Part shown: one piece after another, positions 24,233-30,809 of the stretch
Position numbering within the stretch: position 1 is the first letter of the stretch
Layout: each line of letters starts with the position of its first letter
From: JBFXEO01 sp050180015
GTDB lineage: Bacteria > Bacteroidota > Bacteroidia > Bacteroidales > Tenuifilaceae
Assembly (NCBI GenBank): GCA_050180015.1
Contig: JBFXEO010000009.1
Location: 1-30,809 of the forward strand
DNA: 30,809 nucleotides
Direction of reading: 5' to 3'
Notes under the pieces: generated by a model
Told to the model about the DNA's origin: nothing
Database searches by the model: none
The model's input: the letters and a program-made list of their open reading frames with translations, nothing else
Made by a program: the position numbers and the translations under genes

Positions 24233-25453
24233 TTATTCAAATAGTTTAAAGGCCTCTTTAATCCTGCCAATTGCATCGTGGATTTCTGCCTCGGTGATAA
24301 CCAGCGGTGGTGCAAATCGGATTATGTTACCATGAGTTGGTTTGGCAAGTACACCCTTCTCGGCCATGGCAAGGCATACATCCCAGGCAGTTTTACCGGG
24401 TTTATTCCTTATAACAACAGCATTCAACAGACCCTTACCGCGAACCAGTACAATCATATCACTTTTGATACTCTTCATTTCGTCACGGAAAATTTTACCC
24501 ATTTTCTCAGCATGTTCGGCCAACTTTTCATCCTTAATTACGTTAAGGGCGGCAATGGCTACCTTGCCGGCCAGGGGATTTCCGCCAAAGGTTGAGCCGT
24601 GTTCTCCGGGTTTTATGGTAAGCATAATTTCGTCATCGGCCAGTACGCACGAGATGGGCATAATACCACCGGAAACGGCCTTGCCGAGTATGAGAATATC
24701 GGGGCGAACGCCTTCGTGGTCGCAGGCCAGCATTTTTCCGGTACGGGCAATCCCGGTTTGAACCTCGTCGGCAATGAAAAGCACATTGTGTTTTTTACAC
24801 AAATCGTAAGCCTTTTTCAGGTAACCTTCGTCGGGAACAAATACTCCGGCCTCGCCTTGGATTGGTTCAACAAGGAATCCGGCAACAGTATTATCCTGCA
24901 ATGCCTTTTCCAGCACTTCTATATCGTTGTAAGGTATTTTAATGAAGCCGGGGGTGAATGGGCCAAATCCACCGTAAGAATCAGGATCGGTTGACATGGA
25001 AATAACCGTAATAGTTCTTCCGTGGAAGTTATTCTCGCAAACAACAATCTTGGCTTCGCCCTCCTTTACTTTTTTTACATCGTAAGCCCACCGGCGGCAA
25101 AGCTTAAGGGCTGTTTCGTCGGCCTCGGCCCCCGTGTTCATGGGTAGAACCTTATCGTAGCCAAAAAACTTGGTAACGTACTCTTCAAACTCGCCCAGCA
25201 CGTTATTGTAAAAAGCGCGTGAGGTCAGCGTTAATACCTGCGCCTGATCAATCAAGGCTTTAACTATTTTTGGATGGCAATGGCCCTGGTTTACCGCTGA
25301 GTAGGCAGACAGGAAGTCGAAATATCTTTTACCCTCAACATCCCATAGGTAAACGCCTTGTCCTTTCTCAAGTACAACCGGAAGCGGGTGATAGTTGTGG
25401 GCACCAAATTTCCCTTCGCGATCCATGTAATCTTTAGGTGTCATCTTATTCAT
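24233..25453 (-). CDS. rocD: Ornithine aminotransferase
   Basis: 406 residues from the ATG at 25453. This PLP enzyme (class III aminotransferase) transfers the delta-amino group of ornithine to 2-oxoglutarate, giving glutamate semialdehyde and glutamate; it is cytosolic. Landmarks are NTGAEADETALKL (PLP phosphate), NNFHGRT, VEPIQGEAGV, D229 in FIADEVQTGIART, and the Schiff-base lysine K258 in ILGKAVSGGIMP (numbers from the chosen start). GEHGSTFGGNPL, downstream, is also typical. Open reading continues 43 codons upstream to 25582, but a promoter-like pair lies inside that stretch and the extra residues are not enzyme-like, so the start MNKMTPKDYM was preferred. Length then fits the family (about 400-415). 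Monocistronic. Confidence 0.95.
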   Translation of the reverse strand: MNKMTPKDYMDREGKFGAHNYHPLPVVLEKGQGVYLWDVEGKRYFDFLSAYSAVNQGHCHPKIVKALIDQAQVLTLTSRAFYNNVLGEFEEYVTKFFGYDKVLPMNTGAEADETALKLCRRWAYDVKKVKEGEAKIVVCENNFHGRTITVISMSTDPDSYGGFGPFTPGFIKIPYNDIEVLEKALQDNTVAGFLVEPIQGEAGVFVPDEGYLKKAYDLCKKHNVLFIADEVQTGIARTGKMLACDHEGVRPDILILGKAVSGGIMPISCVLADDEIMLTIKPGEHGSTFGGNPLAGKVAIAALNVIKDEKLAEHAEKMGKIFRDEMKSIKSDMIVLVRGKGLLNAVVIRNKPGKTAWDVCLAMAEKGVLAKPTHGNIIRFAPPLVITEAEIHDAIGRIKEAFKLFE

Positions 25454-25515
25454 AATCTTATTTATTAATTGGTTATCAGTATTATATCGATTTAAGTTTT
25501 TTACATCGCTACATG

Positions 25516-25546
25516 CAAGGTTAATGCTACTTTGGGAATTTTCAAA
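25516..25546 (-). promoter_or_regulatory. Promoter of rocD (TTTG-N19-TAACCTTG)
   Basis: On the minus strand TTTG (25546-25543) is followed after 19 bases by TAACCTTG (25523-25516), one mismatch to TAnnTTTG. Transcription would start near 25509, leaving a leader of about 55 bases before the chosen rocD ATG at 25453. This supports that start over the upstream ATG. Confidence 0.5.
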
Positions 25547-25725
25547 ATACGGGTACCGTACATTAAGTATGTTAAGAAACATAAACTGGTCAGTACAGGT
25601 TTAAGAATATCTAAAAGTTTCTTGAGAATAAAGATGGCTAAAAATGTTTAGAATTAAAATGTCCTGGGCCATAAAACTATTTTCCCGGTTAGCTGTTTAA
25701 CCGTTGAATTTTTAAAAACTACTCG

Positions 25726-26277
25726 ATGGAAATATTATCTCAAATTGAAAATAGACGGAGCGCGGTGGCCTTTGCACCCAAACCGATACCGGAATCACGG
25801 GTAAAATTACTTGTTGGAGCTGCAAGCTTAGCACCATCGGCAAATAACGAGCAGCCGTGGCGATTTTACGTGGCCAGCCGGGCCAACACTGCCGGGTTTA
25901 ATTTGATACTATCGTGTCTTGCCCCGGCAAATCAGGAGTGGGCACAGAATGCTTCGGTGTTAATGGTAACTTCTGCTGTTTTAAAAATGTCGTACAATGG
26001 GGCGCAGAATTCCTATGCAATGCACGATTTAGGGTTGGCTACGTCAAACCTACTTATCCAGGCTCAGGCAATGGGGCTGGTAAGCCATGCTATGGGTGGT
26101 TTCGATCATGGGCAGATTCGTAAGAACCTAAGTATCCCGGATTCGCAGCAGCTGGGTACTGTTATTGCGGTGGGGTTACCCGGTAGCTTGGATAGTTTAA
26201 ACGAAAAGAATCGGGAACGTCAGCTGTCGCCGAGGGTCAGAAAAAGTATTGATGATATTCTGGTTGAATTGAGGTAG
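25726..26277 (+). CDS. Nitroreductase-family flavoprotein (cytosolic)
   Basis: 183 residues. It has an FMN-dependent NAD(P)H nitroreductase fold with the N-terminal IENRRSAVAFAPKPIPESRV block (phosphate-binding Arg residues 9-10), APSANNEQPWRFYV (FMN ribityl contact), and the C-terminal LGLATSNLLIQAQAMGL block. The segment SHAMGGFD and the end IAVGLPG are also typical. No signal peptide is present, unlike the nitroreductase-like gene at 6414. Family members reduce quinones, nitroaromatics or related compounds; the physiological substrate here is unknown. It is divergent from rocD with 272 bases between the start codons, and a shared hairpin separates it from the convergent VOC gene. Confidence 0.88.
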   Translation: MEILSQIENRRSAVAFAPKPIPESRVKLLVGAASLAPSANNEQPWRFYVASRANTAGFNLILSCLAPANQEWAQNASVLMVTSAVLKMSYNGAQNSYAMHDLGLATSNLLIQAQAMGLVSHAMGGFDHGQIRKNLSIPDSQQLGTVIAVGLPGSLDSLNEKNRERQLSPRVRKSIDDILVELR

Positions 26278-26301
26278 TTGCATTTTTGTGTAAAAAATAA
26301 T

Positions 26302-26325
26302 AGCCCGGAGGATATTTTCCGGGCT
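26302..26325 (-). terminator. Terminator of the SDR-VOC operon
   Basis: AGCCCGGA (26302-26309) and TCCGGGCT (26318-26325) form an 8-bp perfect stem. Read on the minus strand it is followed by ATTATTTTTT, a good U tract. It lies 12 bases beyond the VOC stop codon and may also stop the nitroreductase transcript. Confidence 0.8.
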
Positions 26326-26336
26326 GCCGTATATTC

Positions 26337-27413
26337 CTAAATGTTTACCTTTTTTAGGTTAAGCAATTTAATAATCCATGCTGGAATTGGTTTGCGTGGA
26401 TCGCGTTTGTCCATGTTCAGCTGGATTCCCAGGGGTTTTACCAATGGAATGCGATGGGTTTCAACAAATTCTATAAGAGTGCCATCCGGATCCTCAATGT
26501 AGGCGAAATGGCCGGCAGCCTCGCCCATATCAAAACTCCCCTTCTTATTATGTTTAACGTTGGAGTTTACGGTAAAGGAGAACCCTTGCAAGTTACATTC
26601 TTTTTCGAGTTGTCCCATGTTTTTAACGTCGAAGCAAAGGTGAATGAAACCCAAATCGCCCCAGAAACGGTTCTTAAATATTTTGCCCGGTACGTAGCTG
26701 GTTGATTGTACCAACTCGATGTAGGATGGGCCGAATAATTCGGCGAAACCGCCATGGCGTGGTTTTGAGTGGGTCAGTAAAATTCTCCTGAACTTTTTGT
26801 TACCTCCGGGCAATGAGGCAAAATCATCGAATACTCCTGTTTCGTCGAATAGAACCTTATCGTAACCAAGGATGTTCCTATATACTTTCAGCGAATTATC
26901 AATGCTACTTACACCAATTATTGCGCCCCCCATGCCGGAGGTAGCCTTGTTTTTGTGAGTATAAACATTGGTATCTTCAAATATATCGAAATAGTTACCA
27001 AAGGGGTCTTTTAGGTAAAAGTGCGAGTTCCCGTTGGGATCGTTAACCACCGGGTTTGTTGTTTCTAGCCCTTTGGATTTAAAAAGTTCGTAGGCTTTTT
27101 TTACATCGGGGCACTTTATTTTTGCTGTAAATATTCCTAAATCGCCCAGCTGAACTTGGCCGTCGGGGGCTAACGGTGCTCTTCCCTTGTACTGCCATAT
27201 TTCCATTCCGCTGCCACCCTGCAGGTTAAATGCCAGTGCGGCATGGCGCTGTTGAGGTAGCCCCCCCGTATAGGGTAGCATGAGTTCGGCAACAGTATCG
27301 TCCTCGAAAATTCGAACATCGAACCCCAGAAAATCTTTGTACCATTTCCACGCCTGCATTAAATTGCTAACGCCAACGCCAACTTGCTGAATACCGTATA
27401 TTATTTTTTCCAT
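26337..27413 (-). CDS. Two-domain VOC (glyoxalase/dioxygenase superfamily) protein
   Basis: 358 residues with two vicinal-oxygen-chelate barrels, that is, four beta-alpha-beta-beta-beta modules at about 6-77, 90-148, 163-237 and 253-320. Each module shows the typical V..F..WYKDFLG.. or D(P)FGN/DPDG turns, and E71 lies in MEIWQ. In the second barrel E233 (YIELVQ), H258 (FIHLCFD) and E315 (LIEFVE) sit where metal ligands are expected, but the first ligand position is Gly (AIIGVSS). The first barrel has Q9/Q10 instead of His. The size recalls 4-hydroxyphenylpyruvate dioxygenase, but the ligand set does not fit that enzyme. Reaction unknown. The gene starts 14 bases after the SDR gene on the same strand, so the two form an operon. 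Confidence 0.85.
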   Translation of the reverse strand: MEKIIYGIQQVGVGVSNLMQAWKWYKDFLGFDVRIFEDDTVAELMLPYTGGLPQQRHAALAFNLQGGSGMEIWQYKGRAPLAPDGQVQLGDLGIFTAKIKCPDVKKAYELFKSKGLETTNPVVNDPNGNSHFYLKDPFGNYFDIFEDTNVYTHKNKATSGMGGAIIGVSSIDNSLKVYRNILGYDKVLFDETGVFDDFASLPGGNKKFRRILLTHSKPRHGGFAELFGPSYIELVQSTSYVPGKIFKNRFWGDLGFIHLCFDVKNMGQLEKECNLQGFSFTVNSNVKHNKKGSFDMGEAAGHFAYIEDPDGTLIEFVETHRIPLVKPLGIQLNMDKRDPRKPIPAWIIKLLNLKKVNI

Positions 27414-27427
27414 TTTACACCTAAAAT

Positions 27428-28225
27428 TTAAGTAGGATTTATTTTACTAACAATTCTGAAAAAGATGGAGGGGAAAAGCCTTTTAATATGCACTGCTAAC
27501 AGTTCGCCTTTACCGATTAATACTTCTGGCCTCCGTTTTTTGATTGCGTTGATATATTGCTTGGCACATTTTTGCGCCGATAGCCCATTTGCCTGCCCGG
27601 GGTCCATTTTACCGTGTGCCTTTCCATCCTGATCGATTGCGTGTAACGAGATGTTGGTTTTAATGCGTCCGGGATAGGCAATGGTAACGGAAATATTGTG
27701 GGGTTTCATCTCAACCCTCAATGTTTCAAAAAAACCTTGGATGGCATGTTTTGCTGCAGCGTATGCCGAGCGTAGGGAAAATCCAAACTTCCCCGATATG
27801 CTGCTTGTTGCCGCTATATAACCTTCACCGGCGGTCAGCATTCCGGGTAAAATGGTTTTTGTGATGATTACATACGAAAAGTAATCGATCTCCATAATTT
27901 TACGGTCTATTTCTACAGGAGTGTCTGCAACAAGCGATCTTTGACTGATTCCACCGTTATTAATTAGCAGGTAAACAGCTCCATACTTTCTGATGATATT
28001 CTCGGCAACCTGCTTTACCTGCCCTGGCTCCGAAAGGTCTATTGGGATTGCTTCGCAAAAATTGGTGAAGGATTTGCAGGTATTGGCAACATCGTTGAGC
28101 TCATCGTGGTTGTTGGATGATATGATTAGCTTGGCCCCTTCTTTGGCCAAGGCAAGCGCCAACTCCTTTCCAATGCCCGATGAGGCACCGGTTATCCATA
28201 CCAACCGATTTTTAAAACTTACCAT
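27428..28225 (-). CDS. Short-chain dehydrogenase/reductase (SDR)
   Basis: 265 residues from the ATG at 28225. An alternative ATG at 28264 would add 13 residues but would leave almost no leader after the promoter-like box at 28285-28278. It is a classical Rossmann NAD(P)-dependent SDR: cofactor motif TGASSGIG, NNGG at the end of strand 4, catalytic Ser (TSSISGKFGF) and the YAAAK motif with Tyr and Lys, in positions 142, 155 and 159 of the chosen protein. The sequence resembles the DHRS7-like membrane-associated group, with a basic hydrophobic C-terminus (HIKRLFPSIFFRIVSKI). The substrate is unknown. The VOC gene lies 14 bases downstream, so the pair probably acts on related carbonyl compounds. 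Confidence 0.92.
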   Translation of the reverse strand: MVSFKNRLVWITGASSGIGKELALALAKEGAKLIISSNNHDELNDVANTCKSFTNFCEAIPIDLSEPGQVKQVAENIIRKYGAVYLLINNGGISQRSLVADTPVEIDRKIMEIDYFSYVIITKTILPGMLTAGEGYIAATSSISGKFGFSLRSAYAAAKHAIQGFFETLRVEMKPHNISVTIAYPGRIKTNISLHAIDQDGKAHGKMDPGQANGLSAQKCAKQYINAIKKRRPEVLIGKGELLAVHIKRLFPSIFFRIVSKINPT

Positions 28226-28277
28226 CGAAGTTAAATTTAAATCATTGCTGGGAGTATCCTGCATGTAAATTCAGCCT

Positions 28278-28285
28278 CAAAAGTA
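28278..28285 (-). promoter_or_regulatory. Putative -7 box upstream of the SDR gene
   Basis: On the minus strand TACTTTTG matches TAnnTTTG exactly. No TTTG is present 19-21 bases further upstream, so this is a one-box prediction. Its position gives a leader of about 45 bases to the ATG at 28225. Confidence 0.35.
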
Positions 28286-28405
28286 ACTTTTTTTAGGAAA
28301 AGAATAATACTTACGGGTACACTGTTTTTGCTCGCCAGAATTTGGGTGATATTTTGGCAAGAAAAAGTTGAATTGAAGAGTCCGTTTTTCTGATAAAATA
28401 TTGTT

Positions 28406-28864
28406 TTAGTATTCTTTTTGGGAGACCAAATTACCTTTTTCATCGTAAATAATCCAGGTGCCAGATTTTTCTCCGTTCTCGTAGTTCATGTCGTACCGCA
28501 AAACTCCATTCTCATCCCAGACAAACCATTTACCCTGTTTCTTCCCATCTACAAAATTTGCCTCCGATAATTTTTTGCCCTTCTCATTCCAGGTTTCCCA
28601 TTTGCCGTGCTTTTCGCCGTTGGCAAATGACCGAATTTCGTTTAAGCTACCCGAATTGAAATATACTTTAACCTGACCGTTGAGTAGCCCTTGGGATATT
28701 GGCATTTCGGATTTTAAGCTGCCATTCTCGTGGTAATTTTTATAAATACCTGTAAATACATCTCCCCGTGAATCGTAAAACCTGCCGTCCTTTTCAACAA
28801 CTGTTTGCTGTGCGGCTGCTATAAATGGTAAAAACATCAGCATGACAAAGGTAAATGGTCTCAT
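28406..28864 (-). CDS. Secreted MORN-repeat (YwqK-like) protein
   Basis: 152 residues. A signal peptide (about 1-19, MRPFTFVMLMFLPFIAAAQ) is followed by about five MORN-type repeats with a period near 23 residues (about 39-150). Each has the pattern G..(K/V)xY(W/F)xxNGxL followed by a Gly-Glu-Lys turn, for example NGEKHGKWETWNEKGKKLSE and DGKKQGKWFVWDENGVLRYD. Databases often call these toxin-antitoxin YwqK family antitoxin; that name is misleading for an exported single protein and no toxin gene is adjacent. It is probably a periplasmic or surface protein with a structural or binding role. No promoter is obvious. Confidence 0.85.
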   Translation of the reverse strand: MRPFTFVMLMFLPFIAAAQQTVVEKDGRFYDSRGDVFTGIYKNYHENGSLKSEMPISQGLLNGQVKVYFNSGSLNEIRSFANGEKHGKWETWNEKGKKLSEANFVDGKKQGKWFVWDENGVLRYDMNYENGEKSGTWIIYDEKGNLVSQKEY

Positions 28865-28935
28865 GGTATGAAATTTTATGTACAGTAAGTGAAATTAGAA
28901 CTATGTACGTGAATTTTACTAAATGGTTTTGGAAA

Positions 28936-28983
28936 CCTGCCACAAAAAAGCTTCTCTTGAGAAAGAGAAGCTCTTCTGGCAGG
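28936..28983 (-). terminator. Terminator of the surface lipoprotein gene
   Basis: A 10-bp perfect stem (AGCTTCTCTT at 28949-28958 with AAGAGAAGCT at 28963-28972) is followed on the minus strand by TTTTTTG. An outer pair, CCTGCCA (28936-28942) and TGGCAGG (28977-28983), encloses it. It lies just beyond the stop codon of the gene at 28996. Confidence 0.85.
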
Positions 28984-28995
28984 TAATTAATTTAA

Positions 28996-30633
28996 TTAAT
29001 AGTCAGTGTTCTGTGGATCCCAGTTGCACCAGCCCTCGGTCCAATTTTCGGTTCCAAAAGCACCCTTAAAGGCCGTTGAGGTAAAGAATGAATCCGATAG
29101 ATTGGGGTTGGTGAATGAAGCTCCGCTTAGTACAGGAGAACCTGAAATTGGGAGTAGGGAAGGATTGCTTAGGTTGATTAAGTTGGTGCCAATGATTTGT
29201 GCAATGGTTATATCCTTGGAATTATTTCTATTAGCTGATTCAAAGTAAGCCTGAACCTGTTCAACCGTGTAGGGGTCTGCCTGCGTTGCAGCAGAAGAAA
29301 CCTCGTAGTTTGTAGCCATTCCGGCCAGCACGCAATTTTCAATCTGTAACACATTGTTTTCGGCCTGAGTTGGTGTGTTTCCTTTTTCGCCATCAATGTT
29401 CAGCCCTTTAGGATAACCGGCAAAAATGGAGTTGTACACACATAAACGGGTGCCTCTTCTGAGATGCATTGACCTTTTGAACAAATTTTCCGGAGGTAAA
29501 GTAGATGAAACTGTTAGCGGACCGTACAACGAAACGTTGCTGAATATAGGTTTTGTTGTAGGTGTTAATGTAGAACCATCGGCATCGTTATCGGATTCAA
29601 AGCCGTTTGAGCCGGATTGGTCAGATGAGTTAGGATCGCGTAGTCCAAATGCGAACTGAACTTTTCCTACGTAACCATTATCTGTGTCAAACTCATCGTC
29701 CCAACCCCTGAATGCAACTATGTACTTAACATTAACAGTACCGCCAAACCATTCATAGGAGTCATCGCCAGAGTAGGATACCTGAATATGGTCAATGGTT
29801 GTTGCATCGCCTATAGCGTATAGGGTTAAGCCATTAATTTCGCTATTGGATGTGGATGTTAATGCAATGCCGGGGAACTCGATGCGAACATACTGTAAAA
29901 CACCTGAATTGTCGTGAGGATCGGTTCCCCCGTACTGAGAGTCAATTCCACCTTCGGCAGTCCCAACACCGGTACTTACATCGTGCTTATTGGTTGGTGC
30001 ATACCCACATAAAACCAAACCGCCCCAATCACCGTAACTGCGTTCACCTTTGGCCTTGGCAGACGTGAATACAATGGGCGCATCGGCAGTACCCTGCGCC
30101 ATAATTTTAGCACCACGCTGGATAATTAATGTTCCCTTTGAGTTAATAACGCCTTTTATTACTGTACCGGGTTCAATGGTTAAGGTAGCCCCTTCGTCAA
30201 CATATACAAAGCCATCTAGCATATAGGTGGTGTTGGCGTACCATTTTGTGTTGGCGGTAATATGGCCCGATACGGTTTTGCTAGATCCGCTGGCGGGCGA
30301 TACTTCTACTTCGCATGTTGCTTTAATTTCAATGTTTTCATTGGAAGTAGCGGTAATAGTAGCATCGCCTTCTGCAACAGCCGTTACAACACCGTCTGCT
30401 GATACTGTGGCAATGTTGTTGTCGTCGGAACTCCATGTCACCCTTTTGTTCGATGCATTCAGCGGAGTGAAAATCACGCTGAGGGTTTCCGTTGATCCAA
30501 CTTCTATAACAGTAGTTGTTTTATTAATGGCAATGCCTTCAACTTTCACATCATCATCGTCGTCATCGCAAGAGGGCAAAAGCACAGTTGCTGCTAAAAC
30601 AATGGATGCCAAGAATAACAGATTTTTTCTCAT
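28996..30633 (-). CDS. Surface lipoprotein: BIG2 Ig-like domain plus beta-helix-like domain
   Basis: 545 residues. The signal peptide ends in a lipobox with C22 (VLLPSCDDDDDD). Six Asp directly after the Cys look like a Bacteroidota lipoprotein export signal, which moves lipoproteins to the cell surface. A BIG2 Ig-like domain follows at about 31-112 (VEGIAINKTTTVIEVGSTET, KRVTWSSDDNNIATVSADGV, VTAVAEGDATITATS). From about 118 to the end is a beta-rich region with helix-like rungs (GTVIKGVINSKGTLIIQRGA, IMAQGTADAPIVFTSAKAKG, DWGGLVLCGYAP), resembling right-handed parallel beta-helix or pectate-lyase-like folds. It ends in the aromatic tail NWTEGWCNWDPQN. No catalytic residues are recognised. 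The receptor-like fragment upstream at 30732 suggests that it is the surface partner of an outer-membrane transporter. Confidence 0.88.
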   Translation of the reverse strand: MRKNLLFLASIVLAATVLLPSCDDDDDDVKVEGIAINKTTTVIEVGSTETLSVIFTPLNASNKRVTWSSDDNNIATVSADGVVTAVAEGDATITATSNENIEIKATCEVEVSPASGSSKTVSGHITANTKWYANTTYMLDGFVYVDEGATLTIEPGTVIKGVINSKGTLIIQRGAKIMAQGTADAPIVFTSAKAKGERSYGDWGGLVLCGYAPTNKHDVSTGVGTAEGGIDSQYGGTDPHDNSGVLQYVRIEFPGIALTSTSNSEINGLTLYAIGDATTIDHIQVSYSGDDSYEWFGGTVNVKYIVAFRGWDDEFDTDNGYVGKVQFAFGLRDPNSSDQSGSNGFESDNDADGSTLTPTTKPIFSNVSLYGPLTVSSTLPPENLFKRSMHLRRGTRLCVYNSIFAGYPKGLNIDGEKGNTPTQAENNVLQIENCVLAGMATNYEVSSAATQADPYTVEQVQAYFESANRNNSKDITIAQIIGTNLINLSNPSLLPISGSPVLSGASFTNPNLSDSFFTSTAFKGAFGTENWTEGWCNWDPQNTDY

Positions 30634-30731
30634 ACTAATTTATTTTAGGTTGATTAATAAATTCTGTAGCAAATGTCTTACAATAAGATTAACTAACTTT
30701 TAGGGCATTATTAAGAAAACATAAAGAGATG

Positions 30732-30809
30732 TTAAATTTTTACAATTATTCCAAGCGTGTAGTAGCTGCCCGGTCTATACTCTTTTGTCGTTTGATTCCT
30801 GTTGAAATA
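30732..30809 (-). CDS. C-terminal end of an outer-membrane beta-barrel protein, probably a TonB-dependent receptor (partial)
   Basis: On the minus strand an open frame enters from the right edge and ends at TAA (30734-30732). The 25 visible residues include EYRPGSYYTLGIIVKI at the C-terminus. The PGSYYTLGI-VKI pattern, with alternating aromatic or hydrophobic residues ending in a hydrophobic residue, is the usual last beta-strand of Bacteroidota TonB-dependent receptors and related barrels. It lies 98 bases upstream of the surface lipoprotein gene on the same strand, an arrangement typical of receptor-lipoprotein pairs. The family assignment is inferred from these few residues and from the context; the rest of the gene is outside the window. 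Confidence 0.65.
   Translation of the reverse strand, partial: YFNRNQTTKEYRPGSYYTLGIIVKI

Noticed and set aside
24342..24761. 139-residue plus-strand open frame opposite rocD
   Set aside because: It is antisense to a well-conserved aminotransferase, low in complexity (Ser/Pro/Ile-rich) and has no recognisable domain: a codon-bias shadow.
25454..25582. N-terminal extension of ornithine aminotransferase from the ATG at 25582
   Set aside because: The extra 43 residues are not enzyme-like and contain a promoter-like TTTG-N19-TAACCTTG; the shorter protein fits the family length.
26337..27413. 4-hydroxyphenylpyruvate dioxygenase, suggested by length and two VOC domains
   Set aside because: The first metal-ligand His is replaced by Gly, and the characteristic C-terminal motifs of that enzyme are not seen.
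28406..28864. Toxin-antitoxin system, from the usual database name of MORN/YwqK proteins
   Set aside because: The protein has a signal peptide and there is no adjacent toxin-like gene.

Overview
The window comes from a member of the Bacteroidota, probably class Bacteroidia. The sequence evidence is the promoter architecture (TTTG about 19-21 bases upstream of TAnnTTTG, seen before aspC, rocD and, less perfectly, before other genes), weak Shine-Dalgarno sites, an HtpG with a charged coiled-coil insertion, a surface lipoprotein with an Asp-rich stretch after its lipobox Cys, and the C-terminal end of an apparent TonB-dependent outer-membrane receptor. Most of the window is ordinary chromosomal core: central metabolism, cell wall and stress genes. 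Between about 18.4 and 24.2 kb lies one accessory-looking, more AT-rich block.

Layout from left to right. 1-1315: 3' part of htpG with a strong terminator. 1481-2470: YghZ-type aldo/keto reductase. 2540-3784: a two-gene minus-strand operon of small membrane proteins. 3807-6296: class I aminotransferase (aspC-like) under a near-textbook Bacteroidota promoter, then mltG. 6414-7043: a nitroreductase-fold protein with a signal peptide. 7044-7357: a dense group of short inverted repeats. 7358-8773: a conserved protein of unknown function. 8825-12931: sucA-sucB, the E1 and E2 parts of 2-oxoglutarate dehydrogenase, without an E3 gene beside them. 12971-15277: a membrane Cache-HAMP-GAF-PAS sensor without a recognisable output domain. 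15433-17118: gamma-glutamyltransferase. 17154-18347: a subtilisin-like lipoprotein protease. 18348-19101: gene-free DNA holding relics of an IS982-like transposase. 19102-24057: an AraC-type regulator followed by a TolC/EmrA/EmrB-like tripartite efflux operon, closed by a 26-bp perfect palindrome. 24233-25453: ornithine aminotransferase. 25726-26277: a cytosolic nitroreductase. 26337-28225: an SDR-VOC operon. 28406-28864: a MORN-repeat secreted protein. 28996-30633: an Ig-like/beta-helix surface lipoprotein. 30732-30809: the last 25 codons of an outer-membrane beta-barrel protein, probably its TonB-dependent receptor partner.

How the genes may work together. sucA and sucB supply the oxidative step of the TCA cycle, and aspC and rocD feed glutamate and 2-oxoglutarate metabolism. 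The AraC-TolC-HlyD-MFS block is a self-contained drug or metabolite export module and has the clearest signs of acquisition: an IS remnant at its left edge, lower GC and an isolated terminator. The receptor and lipoprotein at the right end look like a surface uptake pair. The least explained items are the 7358-8773 gene next to sucAB, the cysteine-bearing C-terminal extension of SucA, the repeat cluster at 7099-7221 and the long palindrome at 24140-24195. I found no CRISPR array, no tRNA or rRNA gene, and no clear new defence system.
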